DNA of 64,000 nucleotides from Aporhodopirellula rubra (lineage in GTDB: Bacteria; Planctomycetota; Planctomycetia; Pirellulales; Pirellulaceae). Positions 17,791 through 26,912 of this stretch are shown in pieces; position 1 is the first letter of the stretch, and each line of letters opens with the position of its first letter. The notes below the pieces were generated by a model, which did not search any database, was not told the origin of the DNA, and saw nothing but the letters and a program-made list of their open reading frames with translations. The stretch spans positions 140,656 to 204,655 of the forward strand of contig NZ_JACHXU010000012.1 in NCBI RefSeq assembly GCF_014192335.1, in the 5' to 3' direction. Position numbers and translations under genes: made by a program.

Positions 17791-18501
17791 ATGTTGAAAT
17801 TCAGTGCGTTTTGTTTCTATGGCCTTTGCATGGCCACTTTCGCAATGCCCACACCGGCCGAATCAGGAAATTCAACGGTCGTATTCGACGACCAATTCGC
17901 GCGAGAACTGAAAGCGGATGCCCAAGGAATCGAAAACGATTGGAAACTGAATTCACATGAAGAGCATCGGTTCGTACTGCAAGACGGCGTCGCGCGAGTT
18001 ACTCGCAACTCGGACGCCAAACACTACGCAAATTTGCTGCACAAAGCCGACTTCCGAAACGGATCGCTGACCGTCCGTTTTAAGCTCGCCGACCAGAGCG
18101 CCCCGTTCCGGATTCAAGTCCGAGACTCCGCGTTAAAGACCATCAAACAAGGAATGCTGTTCAGCGTCCGCGCGGGAAACGGACAATTAGAATTACAGGA
18201 TGCTGCCATTGCCTATCAGATCAAACAGAGCATGAAAGCAGCGAAGGTCGCGAAACCATCTTCTCAACAACAGGCAACGCTGGATGCAGCGACGACTCGT
18301 GCGCGCCTGGATCTGAGCCTCAACGAATGGCACGAACTACTGGTGCACGTGCAAGGCAACGAGTTGACGGTTTCTATCGATGGGACAGAACTAGCTTCTT
18401 TGGCTTCGGAATCGATCGCACACCCGACCAAGGACAACTTTCGAATTGAAGTCGGGCGGGCCCTCGAAATCGATCGTGTCACCGTCATCTCTTGCGAATA
18501 G
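17791..18501 (+). CDS. Secreted jelly-roll (DUF1080-like) protein
   Basis: 236 aa from ATG 17791; an in-frame TTG two codons upstream is less likely. The N-terminus is a signal peptide (KFSAFCFYGLCMATFAM). The mature part resembles concanavalin-like folds of the DUF1080/3-keto-disaccharide hydrolase type: WKLNSHEEHRFVLQDGVARVT at the start, FRNGSLTVRFKL in the core, and EWHELLVHVQGNELTVSIDGTELAS near the end. Such proteins bind or cleave sugars outside the cell, but no catalytic residues can be assigned here. It lies before a DUF1592/DUF1552 pair, though a hairpin at 18530-18554 suggests separate transcription. Confidence 0.7.
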   Translation: MLKFSAFCFYGLCMATFAMPTPAESGNSTVVFDDQFARELKADAQGIENDWKLNSHEEHRFVLQDGVARVTRNSDAKHYANLLHKADFRNGSLTVRFKLADQSAPFRIQVRDSALKTIKQGMLFSVRAGNGQLELQDAAIAYQIKQSMKAAKVAKPSSQQQATLDAATTRARLDLSLNEWHELLVHVQGNELTVSIDGTELASLASESIAHPTKDNFRIEVGRALEIDRVTVISCE

Positions 18502-18529
18502 AAACACTCGCACTTTGCCCGCATGACAA

Positions 18530-18554
18530 CATGAGTCGAACCAGACGACTCATG
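18530..18554 (+). terminator. Hairpin, probable transcription terminator
   Basis: CATGAGTCG (18530-18538) pairs perfectly with CGACTCATG (18546-18554) over a 7-base loop, 29 bases after the stop of the secreted protein. Only a short, weak T-rich stretch follows, so intrinsic termination is plausible, not certain. Confidence 0.5.
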
Positions 18555-18672
18555 CATTTCCGCTCGGTTTCTTACCGGCAGGTCGCGAACCCTTGATTTG
18601 AAAACAAACAGGTCATCCGACGATTGAGCTTTGCTGCTTCGTCTGCATCACGCATACAGAACTCTGAGAAAC

Positions 18673-21243
18673 ATGAAACAATCGATTCTATCCACACTCG
18701 CCGTGACCGCGATCATCCTGAGTTGCAATCTTTCGTTCGGTCAATCGACAAAGGCCATAATGCCGAAGGAGAGTGCCGAACTGTTTCGCAAGTACTGCTA
18801 CGACTGCCATGATTCGCAGTCGCAAGAGGGAAAGCTGGATTTGGAGGTGCTGTCATTTGAAATCAGCAAAGACATCCAGACCGCGGAACACTGGGATAAC
18901 ATCCTGGCGGCGTTGAACTCCGGCGAGATGCCACCGGAGGACGCCACCCCGATTTCAGACAAAGAGAAAGCAGCGTTTCTCGAAGAGCTATCGAAACGAA
19001 TGGTCGTTGCGCGGAACATCCTCAGCGACAGCGGTGGCGAAATCACCATGCGGAGACTCAATCGGCGAGAATATCAAAACACGTTGGAGGCGTTGCTGGG
19101 ATTTCGCCCCGATGTTTCGACACTGCCCGATGACGAAGAGACGGGCGGTTTCGACACCGCGGGTGGGTCACTTTTCTTCTCGAGCGATCAGTTCGAACAG
19201 TACCGCGAGACCGCAACTCGCGCCCTCGAATACGCGCTGAATTCAAAAGCAAGACCGAAGCCACGGACAGTTCGTTTCGAAGGCGAAACCATCTCGCAAG
19301 CATACATCGCCAAAGCGGAGGAAAAACGGGAAGCCTTCGAACTCGCGAAGGCCTTCCTGGCACAAGCCGGGAAACCACCGCAGGACTTCGGATTCACGAC
19401 CCCAGAACAGGCAAAGAACGTCTATGACAACCACACGTATGCCATGGCGGTCTACGATCTCTACTTCCTAACGCGTCCCGAGAGCAAAACGGGCACGATC
19501 CTATTACCAGGACGCCACAACGGGCCGGTCAAACGCATGCCCCGCGTGGTCGTCGAATCGTGGTATCCCGGCGGCACGTACAAATTGCGGATCAAGGCGG
19601 CAAGTTACGACACCGCGATGGATCACGAACGCTACCTCCAGGTACAGTTCCAGTCCGGGAAGAACATCTTCACCACATTAGACGGGCTCGCGAAAGTAAC
19701 CGCCCCCATCGAAGATCCGCAAATCATCGAATTGCAACTGCAGAACCCCGCCGGCGTCAAAGGGGCGTTCCGAGTGAAGCAGCGGAACTACGAGGAACCT
19801 TGGCCATATAGGATCGACATCCAGTGGAAGGCGAAGAACGGTGCCGGGCGTCTCCCCGCGGTCTGGGTCGACTATGTCGAGTTGGAAGGACCCTTTTTTA
19901 ATGAACGTCTGCAACAGTTGCCGCAGTTGTTGCAACCGGATGACGACCAATCGGACGAGGAATACGCGAGAAGCATCATCACACGGTTTGCGACTGAGAG
20001 TTTCAGAAACCGAACACCGGATCCGGATTACCTCGACAATTTGGTTCGGTACTATCTCAATCGTCGTGAAGCAGGCGACAAACCGCAAAAGGCAATCATC
20101 GACTGCCTCGCGTTGGTTCTGTCTTCACCGAGTTTTCTTTACCTGATCGAACCACGCGGCGACAGCGAAAGCCCCGTCCAGCTCAGCGATCAGGAGCTCG
20201 CGATTCGCCTCGCCTATTTCCTCTGGAGTTCGCCACCGGATGAATCACTCATGGCGGCCGCCAATAACGGCAGCCTTTCCGAGCCAAACGTTCTCAAAAC
20301 TCAAACCGAACGCCTGATACAAGACCCGCGATTTGATCGCTTCATCAGCGGTTTCACTCACCAGTGGCTCGACATGAAGCGAATCGACATGTTCGATTTC
20401 AGTGCGTTTGACTTTCCCGAGTTTGACGAATCGGTACGCCGTAGCGCCCGTGAGGAGGTGTACCAGACCATTCGTCATGTCACGATCGCTGACTTACCAA
20501 TCGATCAATTACTCAAATCGGACTTCGTCATCGTCAACGACGTCCTGGCCGATTTCTATCAACTTCCCGACGTCAACGGATCTGAGTTCCGCAAGGTTTC
20601 GTTGCCGCCTGCGTCTCCGCGTGGCGGACTGCTCGGGATGGCAGCCGTTCACATCATGGGCTCCGACGGCCTTCGGTCTTCGCCGGTGGAACGAGGCGTG
20701 TGGGTGCTGCGTCACTTACTGAACGATCCGCCGCCCCCGGCGCCACCCAACATTCCGATGTTGGAACACGAAGACGCCGCACTGTCCATTCGTGATTTGC
20801 AAAAGCGACATCAGGAAGAACCCCAGTGTGCCTCGTGCCACCACAAGATCGATCCGATCGGTTACGGAATGGAAAACTTCACCGCCACGGGACTGTGGCG
20901 GGAAATGGAAGCAGTCAAAATCCCACCTGCAGCCAACGCGAAACGCAGCAAGAAGCAAGCGTTGCAATACAAACAGTTCCCAATCGATCCCTCAGGTGAA
21001 CTGCCCCGAGGCGAGCGTTTCACTAGCTACCACGAACTCAGGGAGAACATTCTCAATCATTACAACGACGCCTTTGCACGCGGCCTGTCGGAGAACTTGA
21101 TTGCGTATGCTCTCGGCCGTCCTTACGCCATCTCCGATCACAACTTCGCCACGCAAATCACAACCGATGCCGCCGAGGAAGGCAATACGATCACTGCTTT
21201 CATTCATGCTCTCGTCCAATCAGAAGCCTTTCGTTTGAAATAG
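18673..21243 (+). CDS. DUF1587/1592/1588/1585 cytochrome-like protein
   Basis: 856 aa from ATG 18673; an upstream in-frame TTG/CTG extension lacks a signal peptide. A signal peptide (ILSTLAVTAIILSCNLSFG) precedes the planctomycete cytochrome-type motif KYCYDCHDSQSQEGKLDLE at residues 34-52. DUF1587 (MRRLNRREYQNTLEALLG), a beta-rich middle domain, DUF1592 (ELAIRLAYFLWSSPPDE), DUF1588 (CASCHHKIDPIGYGMENF) and DUF1585 (ENLIAYALGRPYAISDHNF) follow in that order. The two haem-binding CxxCH sites suggest periplasmic electron transfer. The true substrate is unknown. The DUF1552 gene starts 9 bases later and is surely co-transcribed. Confidence 0.9.
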   Translation: MKQSILSTLAVTAIILSCNLSFGQSTKAIMPKESAELFRKYCYDCHDSQSQEGKLDLEVLSFEISKDIQTAEHWDNILAALNSGEMPPEDATPISDKEKAAFLEELSKRMVVARNILSDSGGEITMRRLNRREYQNTLEALLGFRPDVSTLPDDEETGGFDTAGGSLFFSSDQFEQYRETATRALEYALNSKARPKPRTVRFEGETISQAYIAKAEEKREAFELAKAFLAQAGKPPQDFGFTTPEQAKNVYDNHTYAMAVYDLYFLTRPESKTGTILLPGRHNGPVKRMPRVVVESWYPGGTYKLRIKAASYDTAMDHERYLQVQFQSGKNIFTTLDGLAKVTAPIEDPQIIELQLQNPAGVKGAFRVKQRNYEEPWPYRIDIQWKAKNGAGRLPAVWVDYVELEGPFFNERLQQLPQLLQPDDDQSDEEYARSIITRFATESFRNRTPDPDYLDNLVRYYLNRREAGDKPQKAIIDCLALVLSSPSFLYLIEPRGDSESPVQLSDQELAIRLAYFLWSSPPDESLMAAANNGSLSEPNVLKTQTERLIQDPRFDRFISGFTHQWLDMKRIDMFDFSAFDFPEFDESVRRSAREEVYQTIRHVTIADLPIDQLLKSDFVIVNDVLADFYQLPDVNGSEFRKVSLPPASPRGGLLGMAAVHIMGSDGLRSSPVERGVWVLRHLLNDPPPPAPPNIPMLEHEDAALSIRDLQKRHQEEPQCASCHHKIDPIGYGMENFTATGLWREMEAVKIPPAANAKRSKKQALQYKQFPIDPSGELPRGERFTSYHELRENILNHYNDAFARGLSENLIAYALGRPYAISDHNFATQITTDAAEEGNTITAFIHALVQSEAFRLK

Positions 21244-21252
21244 GAAATCCCC

Positions 21253-22539
21253 ATGAACAAAACACGCCGACAATTCTTGCGCAGCAGCACGGCCGTCATC
21301 GCGCTCCCGTTTCTTGAGTCGTTCGGGTTCCGTCGCTTCGCGTCCGCCGCGTCTCAGGTAACGACACCTCCCAAGCGAATGATCTTCCTGGGCACCGGAT
21401 TTGGAGTCACCGCGAACGCTTGGTATCCCGACAAAAACGACACCGGGTACGACTACAAACTCCCCGAAAGCTTGACGCCTCTGGCTCGACACAAACAGGA
21501 CATCAGCATTCTGCAACATCTCGAGCATGCCAATTCGCGAGACGGGCACTCCGGTTCCACGTTCTGGCTAACGGGAGCCGACCGATTCGCCATTCCCGGT
21601 CGGAACTTCCATAACACAGTCTCGGTTGACCAAGTCGCAGCGGCACAATTCGGCAGCCAAACACGTTACACGTCCATGCACGTCGACGGCAGCGACTTGC
21701 TCGGCCACGGTGCCGGATCACTGTCGTGGAACCAAAACGGAAAACCCATCCTCGGTCTGCAAAACCCGGTTGCCCTCTATCATAAACTTTTTTCCGGTGA
21801 CTCCATTCCACTCGCTCAACGTCAAGCGATGCTCGCCGATGAACGATCGGCGTTGGACACGGTGCTGTCTGACGCGCGTTCGGTCAAACGCGGCCTGACT
21901 CAAACCGACGTCGAAAAGCTCGACGAATACTTCGAATCCATCCGCGACATCGAAAAACGGATCGGTAAAGAAGAAAGCTGGTTGAACGTGCCGAAGAAGA
22001 CGCCCACCAATCCGGTCAAAGAACCCAGCGAGAGTCTCGAAGGCGCGCCCGCAGTCGAGGCCGTCTACGACCTGATGGTCGCGGCGATGCAAGTCGACGC
22101 CTCACGCGTTTTCACCTACCGTTTGCCATCGGACAGTTTTTGTGCCAGCATCGGGTCGAGCTATACGGCCCACAACCTGAGTCACTACGCCGGCACCGAG
22201 CGGACACACGATTCGATCCGACGCGACCAAGCCCATGCGAGATTGGTCGCACACCTGCTCGACAAATTGAAAGCCACCACGGAAGCCGACGGTTCCACGC
22301 TTCTGGACAACGTCGCGCTGACCTTCGGCAGTAACCTGCGCAGCAAGCACAGCCTCGACAATTGCCCGACGCTGATAGCGGGAGGAGGCGCCGGATTCAA
22401 ACAGGGGCGTCACTTGGTGATGAAGGACGAGAAGACTCCGCTCTGCAACCTGTGGCTTTCAACTCTCCGCGGCAGCGGCGTTAACGTCGATTCGTTTGGC
22501 GATGCGACCGGCGTCATCGACGAATTGTTCGAAGCGTAA
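21253..22539 (+). CDS. DUF1552 Tat-exported protein
   Basis: 428 aa; ATG 21253 with AGGAAA upstream. It starts with a Tat signal (NKTRRQFLRSSTAVIALPF). The rest is the DUF1552 domain: KRMIFLGTGFGVTANAWYP, HSGSTFWLTGADRF, DKLEDYFES-like VEKLDEYFESIRDIEKRI, and the C-terminal FGSNLRSKHSLDNCPTLIAGG. DUF1552 resembles DUF1501-type and sulfatase/alkaline-phosphatase-like proteins and is nearly always encoded after a DUF1592 protein in planctomycetes. The pair probably forms a periplasmic complex of unknown chemistry. Confidence 0.9.
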   Translation: MNKTRRQFLRSSTAVIALPFLESFGFRRFASAASQVTTPPKRMIFLGTGFGVTANAWYPDKNDTGYDYKLPESLTPLARHKQDISILQHLEHANSRDGHSGSTFWLTGADRFAIPGRNFHNTVSVDQVAAAQFGSQTRYTSMHVDGSDLLGHGAGSLSWNQNGKPILGLQNPVALYHKLFSGDSIPLAQRQAMLADERSALDTVLSDARSVKRGLTQTDVEKLDEYFESIRDIEKRIGKEESWLNVPKKTPTNPVKEPSESLEGAPAVEAVYDLMVAAMQVDASRVFTYRLPSDSFCASIGSSYTAHNLSHYAGTERTHDSIRRDQAHARLVAHLLDKLKATTEADGSTLLDNVALTFGSNLRSKHSLDNCPTLIAGGGAGFKQGRHLVMKDEKTPLCNLWLSTLRGSGVNVDSFGDATGVIDELFEA

Positions 22540-22700
22540 GCGTTCGCCAATCTTCGCTGGTGCTCCTTTGTGAGCAAACGACTAAACTCCCACCAGCTAC
22601 CAGCGGCGTCTATTAAATTTGTCAGGATTGGCAAGAGCGTCTCTTCGATAAAATCGCGTTACATTGCTTCAGCGTTTTCGCGATCACACAACCTCACGGC

Positions 22701-23627
22701 TCAGTAGACATACCCCTGACCTCCGGTTGCACACAGAAGCACCTCGGATTCGGGATGGTAACTGCCGGGGCGATAGCGATCGCGATGACGAATCAGTCGG
22801 ACTTCGTTGAGCCGAGTCACCGAAAAGAACGTCACGATCGCATTGCCTGATGTTTCGATCTCGACGCTCGGTTGCAGATCGGCATCGCTGCGCACCTCGC
22901 CCTGAATCCACGACCAGTTTTCGTCCGTGGGTTGGCTGACGATCTGATGGCTATTCCATTCCTGTTCATTCCATCCCGATCCAACCATGCCAAACACGCG
23001 GATCAATACGGACGCGTCCGTATATGATTGTGGTGAATGATCACCGCGGAGAGCCTCTTCAATCCCACGTGCACCAACCGGCCGTTCTCCCTCCCACAAT
23101 GGATTTTGCGTTTCCCATGACGGTGCGCTGGGCGGCAACATCCAAATACGGTGAAAACCTTCACGTGGGCCAGCATAAACTTGAGCGATGGTTTTCCAGT
23201 TCGGCAATAATTCCAAACGTGGAAACAACGACATGAAATCCTGCTCGAACGGCAGCACTGTCCACTCGGAGGTTGGCGGCGTTTCCACCCGCGCGCCTGC
23301 TAAGTGCAACGCCCATTCAGCGTCCCTGACCGTGGATTGGATCTTGTCGTCGCAGATGGGTGTTGAGAAAGGCAGTGGGATGTTCACAGGGGCCGATTCG
23401 ACTAATTGCTTCGCCTCGGGAAGTGAAATCCCCGCTTGGTCGCGAACGGCCCAAACAACCTTCGCGGGCGACTTCCCTGCATCGAGAAGCCTGATCGAGC
23501 ACTCGAATGACTTGCGAGGCGTTTCCATCGCAAGTGACCATCGCAGTTTTTTCTGCAAATCCTCCAAAACCTCCGCGTCGCCTTTCCAGTGCATCGGCTT
23601 TTGATTGGACAACGGATCTCCGGACAT
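22701..23627 (-). CDS. Unknown protein with L7/L12 C-terminal-like segment
   Basis: 308 aa from ATG 23627; in-frame starts at 23639 and 23669 are possible and no Shine-Dalgarno site decides. Near residues 50-80, SPAKVVWAVRDQAGISLPEA followed by KQLVESAP closely follows the ribosomal L7/L12 C-terminal pattern (K-x-x-V-I/W...G-L/I-x-L-x-E-A-K-x-L-V-E). A second short helix pair (IQSTVRDAEWALHLAGARVE) lies after it. The remainder is Trp- and Pro-rich with no family recognised. No signal peptide is seen, so it is cytoplasmic. It is not a ribosomal protein; the L7/L12-like domain occurs in other bacterial proteins of unknown role. Confidence 0.7.
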   Translation of the reverse strand: MSGDPLSNQKPMHWKGDAEVLEDLQKKLRWSLAMETPRKSFECSIRLLDAGKSPAKVVWAVRDQAGISLPEAKQLVESAPVNIPLPFSTPICDDKIQSTVRDAEWALHLAGARVETPPTSEWTVLPFEQDFMSLFPRLELLPNWKTIAQVYAGPREGFHRIWMLPPSAPSWETQNPLWEGERPVGARGIEEALRGDHSPQSYTDASVLIRVFGMVGSGWNEQEWNSHQIVSQPTDENWSWIQGEVRSDADLQPSVEIETSGNAIVTFFSVTRLNEVRLIRHRDRYRPGSYHPESEVLLCATGGQGYVY

Positions 23628-23893
23628 GATGGATCCCATCAATGCAATAGTTATCGAGCTTTTCTGCAAACGAAGTCGGTTTCAAAAAAGCAGTTCCTTC
23701 CGCCAGAACCTGTTCCACCACCTGGCGACGATGGCTACAACAATTGAAAACGTTCTAACGGCACATCTCGTGATGGGATGCCCAATGTAACGAAGTCGCC
23801 CGAATCCAATGCAGACCTCCCCGAAACGGGGCAACGATCAGTAAATGACTCTGACGACCACCAATACACAATAACACTGAGCATGCTACACGT

Positions 23894-24670
23894 TCATTCA
23901 TCACTCATGTCATCGAGACTGTCTAATGCCGACGCGATCTCACGGGCGACCTGCTCGGCTAAAAACGCATAGCCGGGCTTTGTGAAATGAACGTCGCCTT
24001 TCTTGATCTGAATCTCCGGCAGTCTCTGCAGTGCATGGGCGTGAAGGTCGTTGATGGCGATGTGGTTCTTTTTCATGATCGATTCAGCGATCCGATTGTA
24101 TTTGATTTCATCTCCCACGTTTCGCCCGACCTCAAACTCCGGGACTGGCGTGGTCGCGCACCAAATCAGCTTTGCTTTAGTTTCGATTAACCGCTCGACT
24201 ATCTTTTCGAGAGTTTGCCGGTACTCCTCCGGACTCGCCGTCAGTGTTCCGTTGACTTTGTCTCGATGACCTTGTGCTTTTGACATCGGATGTCGATAGC
24301 AGACGTCCCACAATCCCCAATTGAAATGGATCACATCCCACTGCCGCTGACCTAGCCACTGCTCCAGTTTCTCGAGACCATGTGCTGCGTACTTTCCGTT
24401 GGTCGGAATCCGAAACACATCCGCTTTGCCCGATAGTTTTTTCCGCACATCAACCGTGTATCCGATCGAAATCGAATCGCCAATGATTAATACGTTCGGC
24501 AAACTGGGATCATCCTTAGGATTGGCGAACGCACTATGATATTCCTTGCCGGTGTAGAGTTCCTCTTTATCGGCTAACTCCTGTGCTCGTGCCCCCGCAG
24601 TCGATGCGAACAACAATATCAGGGACGCCGAAACTGCGACTGGAAACTTCAACATTCGATTGATCTTCAT
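23894..24670 (-). CDS. Secreted SGNH/GDSL hydrolase
   Basis: 258 aa from ATG 24670; a longer form to 24739 would place 23 extra basic residues before the signal peptide. The signal peptide is LKFPVAVSASLILLFASTAG. Block I is VLIIGDSISIGYTVD, whose Ser is the nucleophile. An HFNWGLWDVCY block corresponds to the GxND region with changes, and block V is KKGDVHFTKPGY with the catalytic Asp and His. The enzyme is probably a periplasmic or surface esterase acting on acylated polysaccharide. The exact substrate is unknown. Confidence 0.87.
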   Translation of the reverse strand: MKINRMLKFPVAVSASLILLFASTAGARAQELADKEELYTGKEYHSAFANPKDDPSLPNVLIIGDSISIGYTVDVRKKLSGKADVFRIPTNGKYAAHGLEKLEQWLGQRQWDVIHFNWGLWDVCYRHPMSKAQGHRDKVNGTLTASPEEYRQTLEKIVERLIETKAKLIWCATTPVPEFEVGRNVGDEIKYNRIAESIMKKNHIAINDLHAHALQRLPEIQIKKGDVHFTKPGYAFLAEQVAREIASALDSLDDMSDE

Positions 24671-24929
24671 CTTGCTAGTGTTACGGTAAAAGCGGCAATG
24701 GCGAACGCTCGGACGTGATTTTCGAAATCCCCTGATCAACTCAATTGGCTGCTAGAATAACTTCTTTTCAACGTCACCGACGCGTGATTGTACTCCATCA
24801 CCGTGTTGTCGATTTTCGGTACGGTGTCAGATCACGGACGAACGTTGAATTCGAAAGTCGGCTCGTGTAGAGCGGAAAACCACTGAACTACGCTGCGAAC
24901 AAATTGAAATCACTCCCACGGGCTTCCTG

Positions 24930-25369
24930 GTGCTCATCAAAACGCTCATTTGCTTGATCGCGATCTCCGCGTTCTCCGAAACCGCGGGCGGGCAAGAAGC
25001 CGATGTCGATGCATCACCAGCGCCGACGCCAATCGCCGCGATTCGCAATCCATGATCTACATGGCCGTGGGCGAACTCACGATCGAGGGTGCGTTGGAGA
25101 ACTACGCCCCACACCGCGATCTCTACGTCGAGTTTTCGGCTTACAACCATGTCACGTCCGACGATCCGCCGCTCAAGATGTCTCACGGCGGCGACATGAC
25201 ATTGCCTTCGAAATCCGCTGGACACGGCATCCACCATCCCGTCTACGACGTGAAAATGAAAGAAAAGGCGGACAGCGTCGGGCAAAAATGCCACCTGGCG
25301 ATTCCCAGAACGTCGGAAACGACCTACCGATCGACGAACGGTTTTCTAAAGGAAAAACTGCTCAACTGA
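24930..25369 (+). pseudogene. Degraded secreted alpha/beta-hydrolase gene
   Basis: A frame from GTG 24930 encodes 41 residues that look like a signal peptide and linker (LIKTLICLIAISAFSETAGG) and stops at 25055. Overlapping it in another frame, from 25052 to 25369, is a protein stretch with the C-terminal hallmarks of BD-FAE/prolyl-oligopeptidase-like esterases: VTSDDPPLKMSHGGD, PSKSAGHGIHHPVY with the likely catalytic His, and KEKADSVGQKCHLAIP. The nucleophile elbow GxSxG and the core are missing. The simplest reading is a large internal deletion with frameshift. The interval 24671-24929 holds nothing recognisable. Confidence 0.5.
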
Positions 25370-25530
25370 GCGAGCCGTTTCCCCCTGAATGATCGAAATC
25401 GCCGTCCCGGAGGACGATTCAGACGGTTGTCCCGGCCGACGTGAACACGCCACGAACCACGCCGCTGAGCACGCCACCGACACTTACGTGGCCCTCAAAA
25501 AACTGCGGTTGAAAACTTAAACGAGTTTCC

Positions 25531-25547
25531 CGCAAATTGATTTTGCG
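25531..25547. promoter_or_regulatory. Short dyad upstream of the SbcD-like gene
   Basis: CGCAAA and TTTGCG flank a 5-base spacer 67 bases before the start codon at 25614, within the AT-rich stretch expected to hold the promoter. It may be an operator for the sbcD/sbcC-like pair; the regulator is unknown. Confidence 0.3.
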
Positions 25548-25613
25548 TAATTTTGGGAGATTCGTTAAAGTTTCACGGCAAGATGCCATATCGACGTTTT
25601 CAAGGAGGAAACG

Positions 25614-26912
25614 ATGCCAGGTGAATCCTTTCGCTTTATCCACGCCAGCGACTTTCATTTAGAAACACCGCTGGGCGATCTCGATCAACTGCCGCCGAAC
25701 CTCCGAGAGGCACTCGCGACCGCACCACGCACGGCTGCGGCCGCGGTTTTCGAAGCCGCATTGGCTGAAAACATTGACTTTCTCGTCTTGAGCGGCGACC
25801 TGCTCCATCCGGTTGCGGCCGGGCCTCATGGGATGTCGTTGCTGCTCGATAATTTCGAGAAACTGCACGCCGCGGGAACCCCGGTTTACTGGGCCGCCGG
25901 CATCGCAGACGATCCGAAACAGTGGCCCGAAGCGGTGCCGCTGCCGCCCAACGTCACGCTGTTCCCGCGCGACAAACCGCTCTCGATTCCTTACGAACGG
26001 GCCGGCCGAGTGGTCTGTACCATCGTCGGCCGCAGCAGCGAAGGCCGCTCGTCCCTTCATGTGCCGGGCTTCCAAACCGAGCCCACCGATGAGTTCACCG
26101 TCGGTGTCGGATACGGCGCCGCGGACGCAAACGCCTTGGCGACCGGACGGATGGATTACTGGGCACTCGGCGGTGCCCACAACTACACCGAAATCGAAGG
26201 CGGTGCCCCCGCCGGTGCGATCCAACCGGGATCACCACAAGGGCGTGGTCTCGATGAAAGTGGCGCGCATGGATATTGCGTCGTCGATGTCGATGCCGAA
26301 CAAACCGCACGCGTGCATCGCGTTGAATCGGATCAATTCCGCTACTGTCATGAAACGATCGACGCGGAGGAGATTCGCAGCGTCGGTAGCCTCCGCAACC
26401 TTCTCGGCCAAAAGATCAACACGCTCGCCAACGACAACGGCGGTCGTCATTTGTTGATCGCGTGGGACGTGGCGTTGAACGATCCGGAAATGATTTCGTC
26501 CGTCGGCGATCCCGTCGAACTGCTTCGCCAATTGCGGCGTGACCACGGCAACGGTAACCCGGCGGCCTGGACAACACGACTGACGGTCCGGCCACCTCGG
26601 AACTATCCAAAATCATGGCGTGAGGAAGACACGATCCTCGGCGACTTCCTTCGCGCGTCCGACAAATTTCGCAAAGCGGGCAGTGCGTCGAACAACGCGT
26701 CGACGAACGCCGACCAAACCACTGCGACTGGCAAAGCCGGCCGCGTTCAATTGATGCCGTTCACGGAAGAACACCCAGAACTTTCTAGCACCGCGACCAC
26801 GCTGCTCGGCGACGTGCCAGCACAACATCGCGATGAAACGCTCGACGAAGCGACGCTGCTGGGCGTCGAATTGCTTCGCGGCGGCAAACCGTCATGGGGA
26901 CGCAAATCATGA
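25614..26912 (+). CDS. SbcD/YhaO-like metallophosphoesterase, degenerate active site
   Basis: 432 aa; a strong AAGGAGGAAACG ribosome site precedes ATG 25614. It aligns in layout with the YhaO/SbcD/Mre11 nuclease family. Motif I (FIHASDFHLETP) and motif II (LVLSGDLLHP) are intact. Motif III, normally GNHD/E, reads AAGIADDPKQW. The usual LLHG histidine motif reads VGVGYG, and the GHxH motif reads ALGGAH, so four of the metal or proton-handling residues are changed. The C-terminal half keeps the family cap. Such proteins pair with an SbcC/YhaN ATPase, which is encoded next with an ATGA overlap. It may be a structural, non-catalytic partner. Confidence 0.87.
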   Translation: MPGESFRFIHASDFHLETPLGDLDQLPPNLREALATAPRTAAAAVFEAALAENIDFLVLSGDLLHPVAAGPHGMSLLLDNFEKLHAAGTPVYWAAGIADDPKQWPEAVPLPPNVTLFPRDKPLSIPYERAGRVVCTIVGRSSEGRSSLHVPGFQTEPTDEFTVGVGYGAADANALATGRMDYWALGGAHNYTEIEGGAPAGAIQPGSPQGRGLDESGAHGYCVVDVDAEQTARVHRVESDQFRYCHETIDAEEIRSVGSLRNLLGQKINTLANDNGGRHLLIAWDVALNDPEMISSVGDPVELLRQLRRDHGNGNPAAWTTRLTVRPPRNYPKSWREEDTILGDFLRASDKFRKAGSASNNASTNADQTTATGKAGRVQLMPFTEEHPELSSTATTLLGDVPAQHRDETLDEATLLGVELLRGGKPSWGRKS

